From: Struthio camelus
Lineage: Eukaryota; Chordata; Aves; Struthioniformes; Struthionidae
DNA: 64,000 bases
Reading direction: 5' to 3'
NCBI RefSeq assembly: GCF_040807025.1
Contig: NC_090942.1
Span: 178,316,247 to 178,380,246, forward strand
Positions 26,607 through 39,170 of the stretch are shown one piece after another. A program made the translations under genes and the position numbers. Each line of letters starts with the position of its first letter. Position 1 is the first letter of the stretch. Under the pieces are notes generated by a model. The model did not search any database. It was not told the origin of the DNA and saw only the letters and a program-made list of their open reading frames with translations.

Positions 26607-26809
26607 TTAATCATCTCCCCTTAAGTGTGTCCATACAGCCTTCCTCATCCTGATCCTTTTACGTTTGTAGATGGCACCCATGATATTTACATGTGTTTGC
26701 ATGTCAGGAATCCCTGCTTGGCATAGAGCTGCATGAAGGTGCCTGCTAATAGTTCGACCAGAGAAGATGGGAATAGATGCTGTCAGCACCAGTTCTGAGC
26801 AATCTGTAC
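26607..26809 (-). CDS. Candidate exon ending in a stop directly at a donor site
   Basis: On the minus strand the acceptor GTTTTGTTTTCAAAG precedes 203 bases that stay open in the phase set by the candidate exon at 27047-27298. The translation includes IPIFSGRTISRHLHAALCQ and a basic run, KRKRIRMRKAVW. It ends with a TAA whose last base is followed immediately by GTAAGC, a good donor. Either this is the natural C-terminus, or a sense codon has mutated to a stop in a decaying gene, or the alignment of stop and donor is chance. A 40-base segment between good splice sites follows at 25903-25942 on the same strand. Confidence 0.3.
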
Positions 26810-27046
26810 CTTTGAAAACAAAACCGTTTATATTTAGGTACGTAAATATAGACTGAAGAATCTAAATTTAATTCTTAGGTTGAAAATGTTGTCCCCAATG
26901 AGCAGACCTCTCTAGCAAAAGCTGCAAAGGAATGGTGGTGTTAAATCGGTCAATGGGGATGATCTGAACTCTTAGCTAATTTAGTGTCCTGGTACTACTT
27001 TGTGCCCCTTAAGCAAACACTTCTGTGAAGGTTGCCTTGATCTTAC

Positions 27047-27298
27047 CTAGCACGTAGGATTTACATCTTAACTTAGGTGGCATCAAGCCAAAATATGGCC
27101 CATGAGCAATAAGAAGAGCTATTTTTATAACCAAAGAACTGTAACAAAAATTGTTGGCAGGACCATAGCTGTACTTTGGGAAATTCATGTACAGGAGAGT
27201 GCAAAGGCCCCAAAATAGATGACACACTGTGTACAGAAACACAGGCACCCAGACACGTGTATTTGTAAGTAGGCAACATTCATGTCTCAGAGCTGATA
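27047..27298 (-). CDS. Candidate internal exon with hydrophobic segment
   Basis: On the minus strand the acceptor CTTGTCTGTGTTTACAG and donor TAG/GTAAGA flank 252 bases. One frame is open (two bases, 83 codons, one left). It encodes a hydrophobic stretch (VWVPVFLYTVCHLFWGLC) that could be a membrane segment, followed by a second hydrophobic part near LVIKIALLIAHG. The one-base remainder fits the two-base start of the next candidate (26809), across a 237-base intron. The high content of cysteine, tyrosine and phenylalanine is also typical of chance translation. No family is recognised. Confidence 0.27.
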
Positions 27299-28087
27299 CT
27301 GTAAACACAGACAAGACGTAATATCAGAAAACCACAGAAAAAGGAAGTAGAGGGAAGGAGGAAGAATGGAAAATAGTCATCCTAATGCTAGTGTACTTAC
27401 TGCTTCAGTTGAGTTTTCACATTGTATGTTATTCAAAAACATACTCATTAGTGACTTCAAAGTACACGGAAGTCAACATAAAAGGTTCCTATTTGTCTGC
27501 CGTAGATGCTGAAGTAGGCCTTTGAAAACACATGGCTACTTACTCTGTATCAGGTGATGTTAACCACTGCAAAATGTCAGTCACCGAAACAAACTATGTG
27601 CATGAACAGCTTTTCTGTTTCTTCCATACTTTGCTGTCAGCTTGTCATACATGAATTGATTCACAATAATAAACAGACCATGGCAGATTTGATTAACATC
27701 AGTTTTTATTACAGCAGTTGCAACCATTAATTATCTGGCTGACTAATGATGAGATGTAATGTAGTTTTTATCTAATAGCCGAGGGTATCAAGTTCATTAA
27801 AGTTCATCGAATATAAAGCTGAAAAAAGCTGTAACTTTTCTAGAAGTCTCATAAGAGCAAATTTTCCAACATGGACATTCACATGACTTTTTTTTCCTGT
27901 CATGGCATAAATCTTAAGCTGCGTTAAGTATGGAGAGCAAATGAAAATCAGTTGGAAGCGTATTTCAAGTTGCTCCCATCTTAAAATTATTTGTTGTTCC
28001 CAAAAAAATATTTAGTAGCTTCCTTAGTGGGTGTTTTCTGTTATGATTTAAAATTATATCTCATAAATCCCTAGGAGAATTATCCTA

Positions 28088-28178
28088 AAAATACAGGGTG
28101 AAACACAGGCCTATTGAAGTCAATGCCAAAACTCCCATTGACTGCAGCACAGCCAGGATTCCACCCACAGTAAGATTC
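28088..28178 (+). repeat. Dispersed repeat family B (CATTGACTTCAATG type), best copy
   Basis: Contains AGGGTGAAACACAGGCC, then TATTGAAGTCAATGCC, AAAACTCCCATTGACTG, CAGCACAGCCAGGATTCC and ACCC. The two halves, 'attgaagtcaatg' and 'cattgactgcag', are opposite-strand versions of each other, so the element is imperfectly palindromic. I recognise the phrase as an old, widespread sauropsid repeat whose ends read 'ccattgacttcaatggg'. It is non-coding. Confidence 0.6.
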
Positions 28179-28974
28179 AAAACAAGAAATTACAGAATGT
28201 CCTTTTTTGTAAATGTTTAATACCATTGTTCTATGCCCAGTTCTTCAGTGCTTTTAGTCTTCACTTTTACGTTCTCTCTAAATCAGGTTTTAAATTATAA
28301 CTCAATTTACAAGTGACCTCTGTGTGTGCTTGGGCATGCATTTACACTCCTATTTATAAAAATATTCACCATGCACTAACACAATATCTAGAAAGAAATA
28401 TATAGTATGTACACTTAATTCTTCTCTTTCTGTATCCAAATATTGTGCTGTTGCAATTTACATGTATATTAAAAGGCATGCTTAAGGGAACTGAAAAAAA
28501 TCTACTCGTAAATGACTTCAGTGATAACTGTTTGCCTTAGAGAAAAAGCACAATTTCTGTAACACAAGATAAGAAAACTCTTTCTTAAATGCACTACAAC
28601 TTGAATTTTAAGTGTTTGGCATCCAGATGACATTTTAAGAACTTAATGCTAATATCCAGGAAATAATAAAGTTGCTAATGTTAGTACCCAGAAATCTTGC
28701 TTGGGAAGCTCATGGGGCTGCTACATATGCAAAGTATCCAAACCAAGGCTAAAAACCAAGGAAAAGAAACATTAAGCTACATAAAAGCTTGCAGATTCGA
28801 CTTTTTCATTCAAAAGCTTACTTATTACTATCGGAGCCACCAGACGCTACAAACTTAATGGTGCCTCTTTAGGAATATCGAGCTCCCATCACCCATTTAA
28901 CCACCTTTCCAAAATAATAATTGAACCAGATTTTACCCTCAAAATGTGAAAGCTGTGAGACAGAAGTCACTTAC

Positions 28975-29202
28975 GTTAAGAGAGAGTAGTATAGCAAACA
29001 CAAAACCAGACCAGGAGTCAGAACCAATCTTATGCAAACGTAGCGACAAAATGGGCTCTTCCATCTCATGCACTGCCCTAAGCGGAGTAGTCCAGTCAGT
29101 TTGAGGGATTCTTTGACTTCCTCCAAAGAGGCTCAGATCCAAGGGTCTGATATCAGTTAATGAAACACAGGTAACTGAGGTTGCCATACAATCCAGTCCC
29201 AT
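28975..29202 (-). CDS. Candidate internal exon, 76 codons
   Basis: This is the best single candidate exon in the centre of the window. On the minus strand the acceptor CATTAAAACTTTTGCAG and donor AAC/GTAAGT enclose 228 bases, exactly 76 codons, with only one open frame; the other two stop within 20 codons. The translation includes SLTDIRPLDLSLFGGS, AVHEMEEPILSLRLHK and GSDSWSGFVF, a mixture unlike the cysteine- and phenylalanine-rich translations typical of noise. It starts and ends on codon boundaries, so it could be skipped without shifting the frame. I do not recognise the protein. A large-gene exon with long introns is possible, as is a chance frame. Confidence 0.38.
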
Positions 29203-29543
29203 CTGCAAAAGTTTTAATGAGATTAAAAATTGTAATGAAAATGTATAATTAATACGATGTTTTCCTTCTAGCTTCTTTGTATTCACTCGCCAGATGAAAA
29301 TGATAATAAGATGACACGGTCTCTCAAGCAAGAACCTAACAGCCTCCAGCAGCTTCAGGGTATTACATGACTTGTTCTCACAAAAGGAGATATTAACAGT
29401 ACTCATTAGCGCTTTCTGCTGGCTTATAACAACTCAGAAAGGCCAGAGTCTGTTTCGCCAGGGTCTGGGCAATGCTTATTCAGCACATTCAGAACATGTG
29501 CTGGTGACATTCAGTTATTCAGACCTGAAAGGGAACCTCTTAC

Positions 29544-29572
29544 CGTAACAGCTCTGACACTGTCCTTGGTGG
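29544..29572 (-). CDS. Candidate 29-nt exon upstream of the 28975-29202 exon
   Basis: On the minus strand the acceptor CTGTCGTGCTTTCCCAG and the donor ACG/GTAAGA flank 29 bases. Read with a two-base start it encodes TKDSVRAVT and ends exactly on a codon boundary. That fits the next candidate exon, which begins on a codon boundary after an intron of 341 bases. All three frames are open because the exon is so short, so the phase match is the only informative point. Confidence 0.22.
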
Positions 29573-32500
29573 CTGGGAAAGCACGACAGACAAGTGAAAG
29601 AGCTTGTCAGCATATTCGATGGGAAGCTCTTCAGAGTGCAAATTACTTGATTTCACATAGGAGTAAGCAGCCTGCTGCCGGTATAAATTTTGCAAGCAAC
29701 AAAGGTAGAATAACTGCTCTCAGTTCTAAGTGACACCAGATTTTAGATTAGCTTGAGACATATAGGTCCTGAATCCTTTAATTCTATCCAACTTCCTCTC
29801 CCATAGACACAGTAAAGAGGGTGGTGATTATCTAGAGAGCTGTAAAAGCTCTCTGACCTTTGTACTGTCTTACCCACAATGTCCCGTATTGTCTTTCTCT
29901 GGTCAATTATGAGAATCACCGTTGTTCTGTGTCCTCAAGGTAAGAAAGAGGCACTTGCGCATTCCTTGTAAGAAGCTTCATCCGACTAGAAATAACTCGC
30001 TCTTATGACCTCTCAGAATCAAGCCTGGTGATTTTTAGAAGGTGGAGCAGACGCCTGATTAATTCTAGCATTTCCTCCAGGTAGACCTGTAATCACAACT
30101 TCCTTTTTTCAGACTGACAGTGTTGTTTCTGACCTATAAACTCCTGAAAGGCTTGACAAGCGTTTACCTCAAGGATTACCTCTTTCCCTACAATACGTTG
30201 CTGCAACTGAGAAAAGGCAGCTGAAATAACACTCCCAGAAGACAAGAAGGTGTCGGCATAGAAGGGAGATGGAGTAAGTTTGGTTGGATATCCACAGGAC
30301 AGAGGTTGTTACTTTGCTGTTAATGTGAACTGGATTACGTTTTCAAAGATCTGTACTGGGTACTCAAACCCTATTACTATGAAATGATGAATTTATCATA
30401 GCATTATTGGACTCATTAACTCCATTGCATTGCTGAATGAGGAGCACAAAATACAAAGAGTAAAATGGTATGGATTCCATGTGCTGTCAGCTCCTCAGAA
30501 GAATATTACAGAGCCACCCAGTAGGATTGACACAGCACATCATAATAGGCTTTCCTGTTGCTCTCTTCTGGTAGAAGAGTGTCATTCTTCTTTATGCAGC
30601 CAGGGACTTCCAATACATTGCTTGCAGGCTGGGACTGATTTATGGGAAGTCTATTGCTGGCCCACAAATATTTTTGAGGGTCTTTAACACCTAAAGCAGT
30701 TGGACAACCATGGTACAGACTGTACTCTATCCAGTGGAAAGTGCCACCGAGATTTGTTTCAGCCCTTCCTTTTCTCCTTGTCTTTTTCCCTTTTCTTCTC
30801 TGGACGTCTGAGCATAGAAAATCATGGTAGCCAGCATACAGGCAGCCAACGTGACAGGGATAATAACATGTGTCTAGTATGATAGTTTTAGCCTCTCTAT
30901 AGAAGATAATTTGTCTTTTGCTCCTCTATTTTGGATAGTCTAGGTCCTTTCCCCGGAAATGTTTGAAAGAGGTGTTGTAGAGATTACATTAACATTTACA
31001 GCGGTATGCAGAGACTCTCACAGGTATTTAAAACATCCCTACACTCACTGGTCTGTATGTCCTGCAGGTTCTGTCCTGATGAGATGGCACCTTCTCTCAT
31101 TTAGATGTATAATAGATAACCACTCAAGCAGCCAGTTGACATTTTCTATAATGGATTAATTGAAAAGAATATGCCTTCCTAGCTGAACTGTGATCTCTCC
31201 TCCTCCGTACAAGTTATGAGACTGTCAAGAAAAACAAGGTGTAGTAAAGGATTATGCCAGGTAACACTCTGAGGGCTGAACAGTATCTAGTGATGGGACT
31301 GTTGCATGAGGCCATAAAGGCTAACTTTACAGGAAGGCTAACTTTAGTCTAAGGAGGTTCGTCACTCCTCCATGAGCGGTTCAGAGCACTTAATGCTAAG
31401 CTTCTGCTCTCCTTTTTCTATAAAGAGAATCTAAGATTGTCCTCCCCACCCTGAAGTCCATCTTTGCAAGTACAAATTGGAAGCTATTTAAGGCCTGAGT
31501 ATGAACTTTACAAAATAAGTGCATATGGCAGCCGTAGCCTCACCAATGGGAACAAAAAAGACTATAGGCCTTCCTTCGTCTACCACCACCTAGCTGAGCT
31601 GCTGCCCACCTGCAAGGGAGACTGCACAATTTGTAGTGTGAGGAAGGGAGCTCTGGAGGACCCACAGGGAATGTCAGTCGGGTGACTAAAGCTCAGATAA
31701 ACATACTGGAGCTGCTCATTAGCTTAGGCAAAGCTAGCAATGTAGCTGTGGCAACAGAGAACTCGGGGCAAGGTGCAAAGGCTGATCAAAAAGCTGACAA
31801 AATACTTGGGTAGTTAGCTCATGCTGTGTTACGTGCTGTAAGAGTGTGGTTGCTATCAGTACTTGGGGGAAGGGGGCATAGACGGGAGCTGACAGGGATA
31901 CATCTGCACAAGCTGAAGTCATTGCTCGGAGCTGCGTAAGGCAACATCGTTCCAGTCAAAGACTATTGGTGGAGACAGAACAGAAGCTCAGTTACCAGGA
32001 GATGCTATTTTTACCTTACATGCTGTACCTGTAAAGGTCCTCTGTGATCAGCAGAAAAGTGTCCAAGAGATAGCAGTGTTCTGCAACTGCTTGCATGTTA
32101 AACCGATCTGTGTCCTTTCTAAGAAACTAGTAGGGACTTTGCCCCATAGAGTTTTCCTCTTGGCTCTGTGGAAGGTCAGAAAAGGTAAGCACACTTCTCA
32201 TTCCTCACTTTGTCTGCCAGTATTATCCACAGAGGGACAGAGACCCCCTTACATCACCTTACACGCTTGTTGCCTTCAGAGGAACGCTCCTGCATCTAAG
32301 GAAAGCTCAGCTGTGTAAACCATGACCATACTGATTGTGTTTCACAACACAGAGTTCAAGTTGGAGGGGAAACAAAGCAAAGTACATGTGCTTGTCTCCT
32401 AACCACTGCCTCTTATAGAAACAATATTTTAGAAATAGAAAGAGTGAAAATGCCAACATTTTTAAAAGTGTAGCTGGACCTTAAACCTGTATTCTGGCAC

Positions 32501-33898
32501 CTACAGGGAATAACCAGCTTCGGAGCTGGCGAGACGTCACAGCCCCTGCTCAGAGGCCAACATCAAGACTATGAAGGGAGCTGGGGCTATTGGTAAATCA
32601 CGACCGTGGCCTGGGGCCTGCCTTCGGAATAAAAAGCTCCAGTTTTGCAGCACCAAAGTCCAGCTCCTCAAAGACATTCGGATGCTGAATACCCATTGAC
32701 TTCTCTTTGAGGTGTCAGGCTTCACATTTCAGTGTTTTGGAACCAAGTACATAAACGTTTTCCACTGGTCTCTCTAAAATCAACATTAACTTTCCATTCA
32801 TTTCCAGCTTATAACTTATATCAAAGTGATGACAGAATTCAAGGCACAGTATTTGACAGTGACAGGTGATAATAACATTGTGACTGCTTTGTATTTCAGA
32901 GGAAAAATCCAATAAGAACAACTAGGATCAAATCCTATTTACTTCACAGTAGTCTGGTCATACCTTTCTGACTCCTGACCCTAACTGCACCTAGAAAAAC
33001 TAAACTTACATATAGAATAAACTAAATAAGTTAATTTAAATTAGAATTACATTTAAAGAAATACATCGATAGGAAAATATATATCAGAACTAGAGAATAG
33101 GAAAAATTTTCAACTCTATCTGCTTTTCTTAACAATTTCTAACTAGAATGAGATTTTATCTATCCTTTTTTTCCTCAAGATGTTGGATTCCAAATGCTCT
33201 AAGAATTGCACTTGCACAGCACAGAACTGTTAAGAAATCCAAAAAATTAAAAAAAAGGCTTTGATCGTATATAACAATTAATAATAAGTGCAAATAATAA
33301 AATTAATAATAAAGCCCAAGTGTTATAATGCTTTGAATGAGAAGTTGTATACATTTAATATTATCAATAATATGTGATTTGTTTTTTTTAAGTGATTGCA
33401 AAGTCACTGAGGATATTTCTTTTTAACAAGAAGTTAAATTATAATGTTAAAATGTACCTCAGAGCTTGTCTTGTTATGCTGATCTTGTCAGTTCATATAC
33501 ACTGATCATGTGGGTTGATATAGTATTACATGTAATGGAGAATGAGAAATTTGCTGAAATCTATGCTTGAGGTGGGAGGAAATACCCTTTTTCAAGAAGC
33601 GCTTGCTAAATAGTGAACATAAGCGGCTGAAATATTATTTAAAACAGAAGAGAGGTTATGAAATTAAAAAAAAAAAAAAATCAATTCCTTACCCAAAACT
33701 ATAGTCTTTAAATGGAAGCTCACCCAAACTTTTTTGCTTGCCCACTGGCCAATAAGTTGCCCATGAATATTTTTGGCATTAATAGTTTAAATTAAAACCA
33801 CAGTACTCTATTTCATCACAATTTTTTTGATATCCAATGCTGGACACCATAAAGATTGAATGACAGAGCCATATAACCGTTTGAATTCCAAGGGTAAC
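29573..33898. other. No clear gene
   Basis: Short open frames on both strands without supporting splice sites. A segment around 32690-32705 (CCCATTGACTTC) may be a scrap of repeat family B. A15 homopolymer at 33666-33680. Confidence 0.6.
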
Positions 33899-34055
33899 CT
33901 GCAGAGAGGCGCGAGTGTGTGAGCGAGAGCATTCCAACTGTGTCTAGAGTATCTGGATTGCCAGACTTCAAATCTCCAGTAAACAGCTTGTTGCGAATCT
34001 AAAAATAACTGGACATGTGCAGGACCTGATGCAGCAGCTTTCAGAAGGAAGATTC
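33899..34055 (-). CDS. Weak candidate exon
   Basis: On the minus strand an acceptor with a pyrimidine tract (CTGTTTGTCCCCCGACTCAG) is followed by 157 bases ending at CAG/GTTACC, a weaker donor. One frame is open (two bases, 51 codons, two left), including FLLKAAASGPAHVQLFLDS and AVYWRFEVW. Its phase does not match the next candidate downstream (29572). No family is recognised, and this may well be chance. Confidence 0.18.
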
Positions 34056-37000
34056 CTGAGTCGGGGGACAAACAGGAGGCGTTAGGAGTTCAATGAGATA
34101 TTATAGCTGATTTTCATTTCAGTTTTTGCTCAGTGCTGTCTACCTCTTTATCACCCTATAAATAGTGCTCTGAATTAGGACATCACTCAGACGCTTAGAG
34201 GACTCCAGAACATTACTTTTGCAGTCTATTGCCAGCCAAACTGTCTAATTACATTGTCATTGCTTTTTCTCCCAGCTAAATATTAGCAAAAGTATCATTA
34301 TAAAGGTCTGCACATCTGGGCCTAGTTGTTTGTAGAAGAACTCCAGGATTTGGTCCTTTGCATCTCAGTCCTGTGGATTCTTCTCCCAGCATCTAAGAAC
34401 GTCGCAGTTTCAGGGTCTCAAGAAGTTCCCCAAAATGTTAAAGGTTCTCTCAGAAATTATGCAATGCATTTATGGTATTGCCAAACTCTGGATTACATAA
34501 AAGTCTTCTAGAAAAAACAAAATGCACAGATCTTCTAACATTCCCTTATGACAGCTGGCCTAAATGTATGGCATATGTGGCTTCCATCGAACATGCGCGA
34601 GGGAGAAATAAAATAAGTATTCTTTAGTAATGATCTGGCATAAAAGGGGAAATGTAAACTCCATGAGAGAATGAAGAGGGACTCATTGTATTGTAAATAT
34701 TCTACAAAAAAACACACCTTGGGATTTTTCAGTGAATGTTATATACTTAGGGAGAAAAATCTTTACATTAAAGATTCCATCCTCAGCTAAATACAAACTG
34801 TTTTCAATTGTTCTTTGTGCCTTAAATTCATACTTCATGTATTTTGATATTCAAAATCACATGCTCTTATTTCTTTTTCCTGGATAGATGAGAAATCGAA
34901 AATAATAAATGCTGTACTTTGTAATCATTTGCATTAATATCGATGAAAGAGACTTAATATTCACTAATGCTTTCCTGAACAGTCCCCACAAAACCCAGAT
35001 AGCTCAGCCTTCTTGCTCTCCACATACACACACGCACTCGCCGAACTATCGTTATTCAAATCAAAGGCTGCTATTTGCAAGTACAGTTACAAACCATGAT
35101 TATCTCTGGTAGAGAGCACTGCTAGCAGTATCTGCAAAGGGTATACACCTTTAAGCACACATCTGTAATTTGTCTGAGACCTTTTCAAGAAATGCCTTTC
35201 CATAGCACTGCACTTCCCCAGTAAAGATATGTCTTTCCACTCAGTACTGCAACACAATGTGATAATTAACACAATGCGATAAAAAGTGGGATAGCAAAAT
35301 ACTCGCTCATTGGACTGGTAGGCAAGTGCAAACAATTGCAGCTCTGTGGAACTTGCGTATATGTATGACTTATCAAATAAGTGCATTTGAATTACTATTT
35401 ACGTTTAGAGCTCATGGTGTTCTTTTCTGGCTATCACTGTATTGGAATTACACTGTAAACATGTTATATAAAATGTTTTGAAGTCTTAAAATAAAATGGT
35501 CTGGCACTTGTTATGCATGCCAGAGGATCTATATTGCAAATACACATATGTGCTGAAATAGTCTTATTTCAGCATCTTATAGCACCTTGCATACGTACTT
35601 CATCCTCTGCAAAGAACTTCACTGCGTGGATGTTTTGGGCACTAATCTATTTATATTCATCCTGCAGCAAAGTATATTCAGAAACTACTTCCGTGATTTC
35701 AGTATCTATTTTGAAAGAACTCTGTTCCAGTACATTTATGTATTTCATGCATCTATAAATCCAGTATAATTGTGTGTAGTTACTGTGAGGGTATGTATAC
35801 CAGAGACATTGTGCATAATATAGCTGGAATATGTCAGTCACTTTACCCAGCACAGAGCCAGAGAAGCCTTACTATTACCGTATGATACAGATGCTCTTGA
35901 AGGATCATCTGTCAGTGTATCTCGTATCGAATCTTAGTATGTTCAGAGGTGAATAACTAGCATAAAACTTCACATTGAATTCTGACATGCAAAATCTCAA
36001 ATCAAAGTAAAAGCTTTTTATAATTATTTTACTTTTGTGGAAGGGGAAAGTAAATCAGTTATTTCTCTTCCTCTTGGCACTGAAAAAATTTAAGGTGCTA
36101 CAGACAACAGAGCTTCCTTTTTTACAATGGCTTATTTCTACATGAGAATGCATTTTTGAACATTTACATCTGTGAATATTTTTTATATTTTAAGTTTATT
36201 TAACAGTGAAGACAATGGCCAAATTTCAGCCCTTTGATACTATAATTTCCTCTTTGTAAGTCAAAAATATTTCATTTTTCTATATTGAATTGAAATATGG
36301 CCTGAAGCATGCAATTAGTATCACTACTCAGGGTAAGTCAAACCCCAAGATTCAAATCTGGGTTTATTTGAAATTTGCAGGAACTTCAATGGTTTCCAAA
36401 ACCAAACTGGGATCCAAAGCCAAGCTTCAATTCAGACAGAGATCAAATCTCATCAGAACAATGAGTAACTCCAAAGTTTTCCCATGGTGCTTATACTTGA
36501 AACTTCACCTTAACTGCCTTAAGAATCTAGTCTTTCTCAAATGAATTTGAGAACAATGTATTTTTCCACTCATCTCTCTTTTATTGAGGGAAAGTGCAAA
36601 AGAGAAGCACACCATGCAGTTAATGCGTAGGAAAGCACTAGGATACGATTAAAAGAAATTATCGTAAAGTAAATACAGGAAAGTTGTGAAATAGAGCACA
36701 GAAATTATGCTATTAATTAGCAATACCTCTTCCTTCAGCAGTGAAACAAATAATGAGCAAATGGAATGTCTCCTCCCTTTTTCCTCCCCTTATACATCTT
36801 TGCCTTCTAGCATGCTGCTCACAGCCTGACATTCAAACCATGTTACATCTAGAATTACATAGTACCCATTCTGAACATATATTCCATGCACTGAGAGACA
36901 CAAGTGACACTGTAGTCATAACATCCAGAGAGGCAGGAGGAGGAGGGAAACAGATAACTAATGACTCTGGGATGGGTTTAAAAAAAGTATATTGACCTAG

Positions 37001-37369
37001 TAGGCTACTGTAGCAGAGTTTTCAGTACCGCCTAAGACTCGGTGCAAGTTTGCCGTTTAGGCCCAGATCATCCCAAAGAAGGCAGCTACATACTCTTGAG
37101 GATTTCTGCCAGGAACTGTGTTGCAGAACAGAGGTGGACCCAGGTCTTGCAAAGGCTTTAGCTAGCGGAGTGGGTCAAACTCAAACCCATCCTCACTGCC
37201 AGAAAATCCTTTCCCTCACTGTTCTTTATCATTCAAATGCTGAAGAATGGTTTAGCCCCAACTGGCATCAGAAACTGTGGAGCCAAGCACCCCAGGCGCA
37301 GGCAGCTACAAGGCAAATCCTAATCGGTTGGAGGCACACCCATCTTAAATCAAAGGTACGTTTGCTTCC
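34056..37369. other. No gene seen
   Basis: A/T-rich sequence. The frames at 35087-35386 (minus) and 36290-36544 (plus) have no usable splice context. The latter has a repeat-like, A-rich composition. Confidence 0.6.
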
Positions 37370-37470
37370 TGGCTCCTGTTCCTGGCTTGGACTCTGCACA
37401 AGTCGCTTGAACTGCTGGTGCTTCTGTTTCCTCATCTGTAATTCTGGGATAACAAAACTGGCCAACATCC
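37370..37470 (+). mobile_element. MIR-like SINE fragment
   Basis: The stretch contains, in order, GACTCTGCACAAGTCGCTTG, CTTCTGTTTCCTCATCTGTA and ATTCTGGGATAAC. These match the central and 3' parts of the MIR consensus (a GGGCAAGTCACTTAACC block, then CAGTTTCCTCATCTGTAAAA, then GGGGATAA). MIR and related CORE-SINEs were active early in amniote history, so a decayed copy in a bird is expected but uncommon. The tRNA-like head is not clear upstream. The long open frame at 37050-37508 runs through this SINE and is not a gene. Confidence 0.66.
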
Positions 37471-39111
37471 CAAGGCTATTGCTGCATTCCATCAATTCAG
37501 ACTTGTAAAGGACAGCAGGATAGCTGGTTGGGAAGCTGCGTGTAAATGCAAAGTACAGCTACTATTAACATTATGTGAGGACGGCTTGGATATATAAATA
37601 CCTACTTTAGTTTTATTGGTTCATTATTCATCAGTGAACTAATTGCAGATTACTTTGCCATTATTGTTAAACAACGTTCCTTCCAGAGTTACTAAATTGC
37701 TCAGTCAAGTAGAAAATCCTGATCGAATATCTTTACATAATTTGGGTTATTTTCTCACAATCAAAACCAAGGTGGTTTTATACAGCAGAGAATCTGATTC
37801 CCGAATTTTTGTTAGGCAAGGTTTTAATCCTATAATCATTAAGCATAAAAATTTCTAAACTGGTGGAAAATTCATGAAAATGAGAGAGAGTGACCTATAT
37901 TGTTGGGCCTACTCTTTCCTTCACATGGGAGCTGCAAGCACCGCTGCCTGCCTGGCACTCCTGGAGGGAGGACAGGCTACGGGAGGGGTAAGTGGGCTGT
38001 GGTTAATTGGTAGGGCTGCAGCCTGGCTCTCTGCCCACTGGCAGCTCTCAGGCATTCCCAATGCAGCTCCTACTGCTGCTGCATCACTGGTGGCATCAGC
38101 CCAGCTTTAAATGGTTGCTATTATTTTGCCATGCAGCCAATATATTCCTGAGGAACTCAGTGAGGAGAAAAAAGTAGCATGTAAGTCAGCCAATGCCTCA
38201 GAAAAGGCATTTCTTTCCCTTGCCAAAAGTCAAAGTCTGCTATATACAAAGGAGGCGTTATAGCTTCCCATAAAAAGGTCACAAGAACCTTTTGTAATGG
38301 AAAGTGGTATAGAGCCTAAATATAGGCTCTCTCCCAGAATTCCCATAGTGTGTAGATTAAATTCTGTTTATTAGTAATGTGTGGGCTGCTGCTGTGCTGT
38401 GTTGTACAGAACTCGGTAGTTGAAAGAAAAGAAAGTCAATCTGTTCTGTGCGTAGCTATGTATCTGGAAGGAGATGTTGTTATATCTGTTTTAAAGCAGA
38501 GGAATTTTAATTCATCTGCAGAATATTTCAAGATGAGTCACTGACCTCTCAGCCTCTTATGGAAAATGCATATGTGTTTTGTTTATCTTCCTTCCTTCAT
38601 CAGAAATATAACCTATGTCATGCACTTGAGCAAAAGGAAATAATTGTATGTGAGCTTTTAAAATGGATCATAAAAAATCCATATTGTGAGGAGTTCCTGG
38701 ACAACACATGCCAGCATGTAAAAATTCCTGAGTATAGAATTACATCACAAGCCATTATTGTGTCAAAATATGTAAAGATTAGCGCTTAATGGCCCCTGGA
38801 TCGATAATGAACATTTGAAATGTCCCTGAATACATATGTGCAAGATACAGTTCTGCAGGCCTGACAGGGCTCTTACCTGAAGGTGATGGAAGCTGATTAA
38901 TTACAATTAACTATAATCCTGTTTAGAAAGCAGCAATCATTCAGTAATATATCATGTGCTGCCCAGGGAAATGGGAGTGGGGATTTCTCTCCGATCTATC
39001 TTCTGCTGTAATGTACCTGAAAGCTTCTCAAATCTCCACCTATGTGGTTGTCACTAAGAAAACCTCATGCTAGAAAAGCAGCCTGAAGCCAACTTATTCA
39101 CTTATCCAGTG

Positions 39112-39117
<6 letters not shown>
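37471..39117. other. No gene seen
   Basis: A locally G/C-rich patch at 37.9-38.1 kb gives an alanine-rich plus-strand frame (37874-38110) by composition alone. At 38877-38918 on the minus strand good splice motifs enclose 42 bases with stops in every frame, so any exon there would be non-coding. Confidence 0.6.

Positions 39118-39167
<50 letters not shown>
39118..39167. repeat. (AT)n microsatellite, about 25 units
   Basis: An uninterrupted alternating A/T run, the longest simple repeat in the window. Such tracts are highly mutable and can extrude as cruciforms, so this is likely to be length-polymorphic. The isoleucine-tyrosine repeat in the minus-strand frame at 39113-39454 is the translation of this tract and not a protein. 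Confidence 0.97.

Positions 39168-39170
<3 letters not shown>

Noticed and set aside
27401..27508. 108-base minus-strand segment between a strong acceptor (GGCCTACTTCAG) and a strong donor (GTAAGT)
   Set aside because: All three frames contain stops and its phase cannot link the neighbouring candidates. At most a non-coding exon.
37050..37508. 152-codon plus-strand open frame
   Set aside because: It runs through a MIR-like SINE and has no start or splice context; the composition does not look coding.
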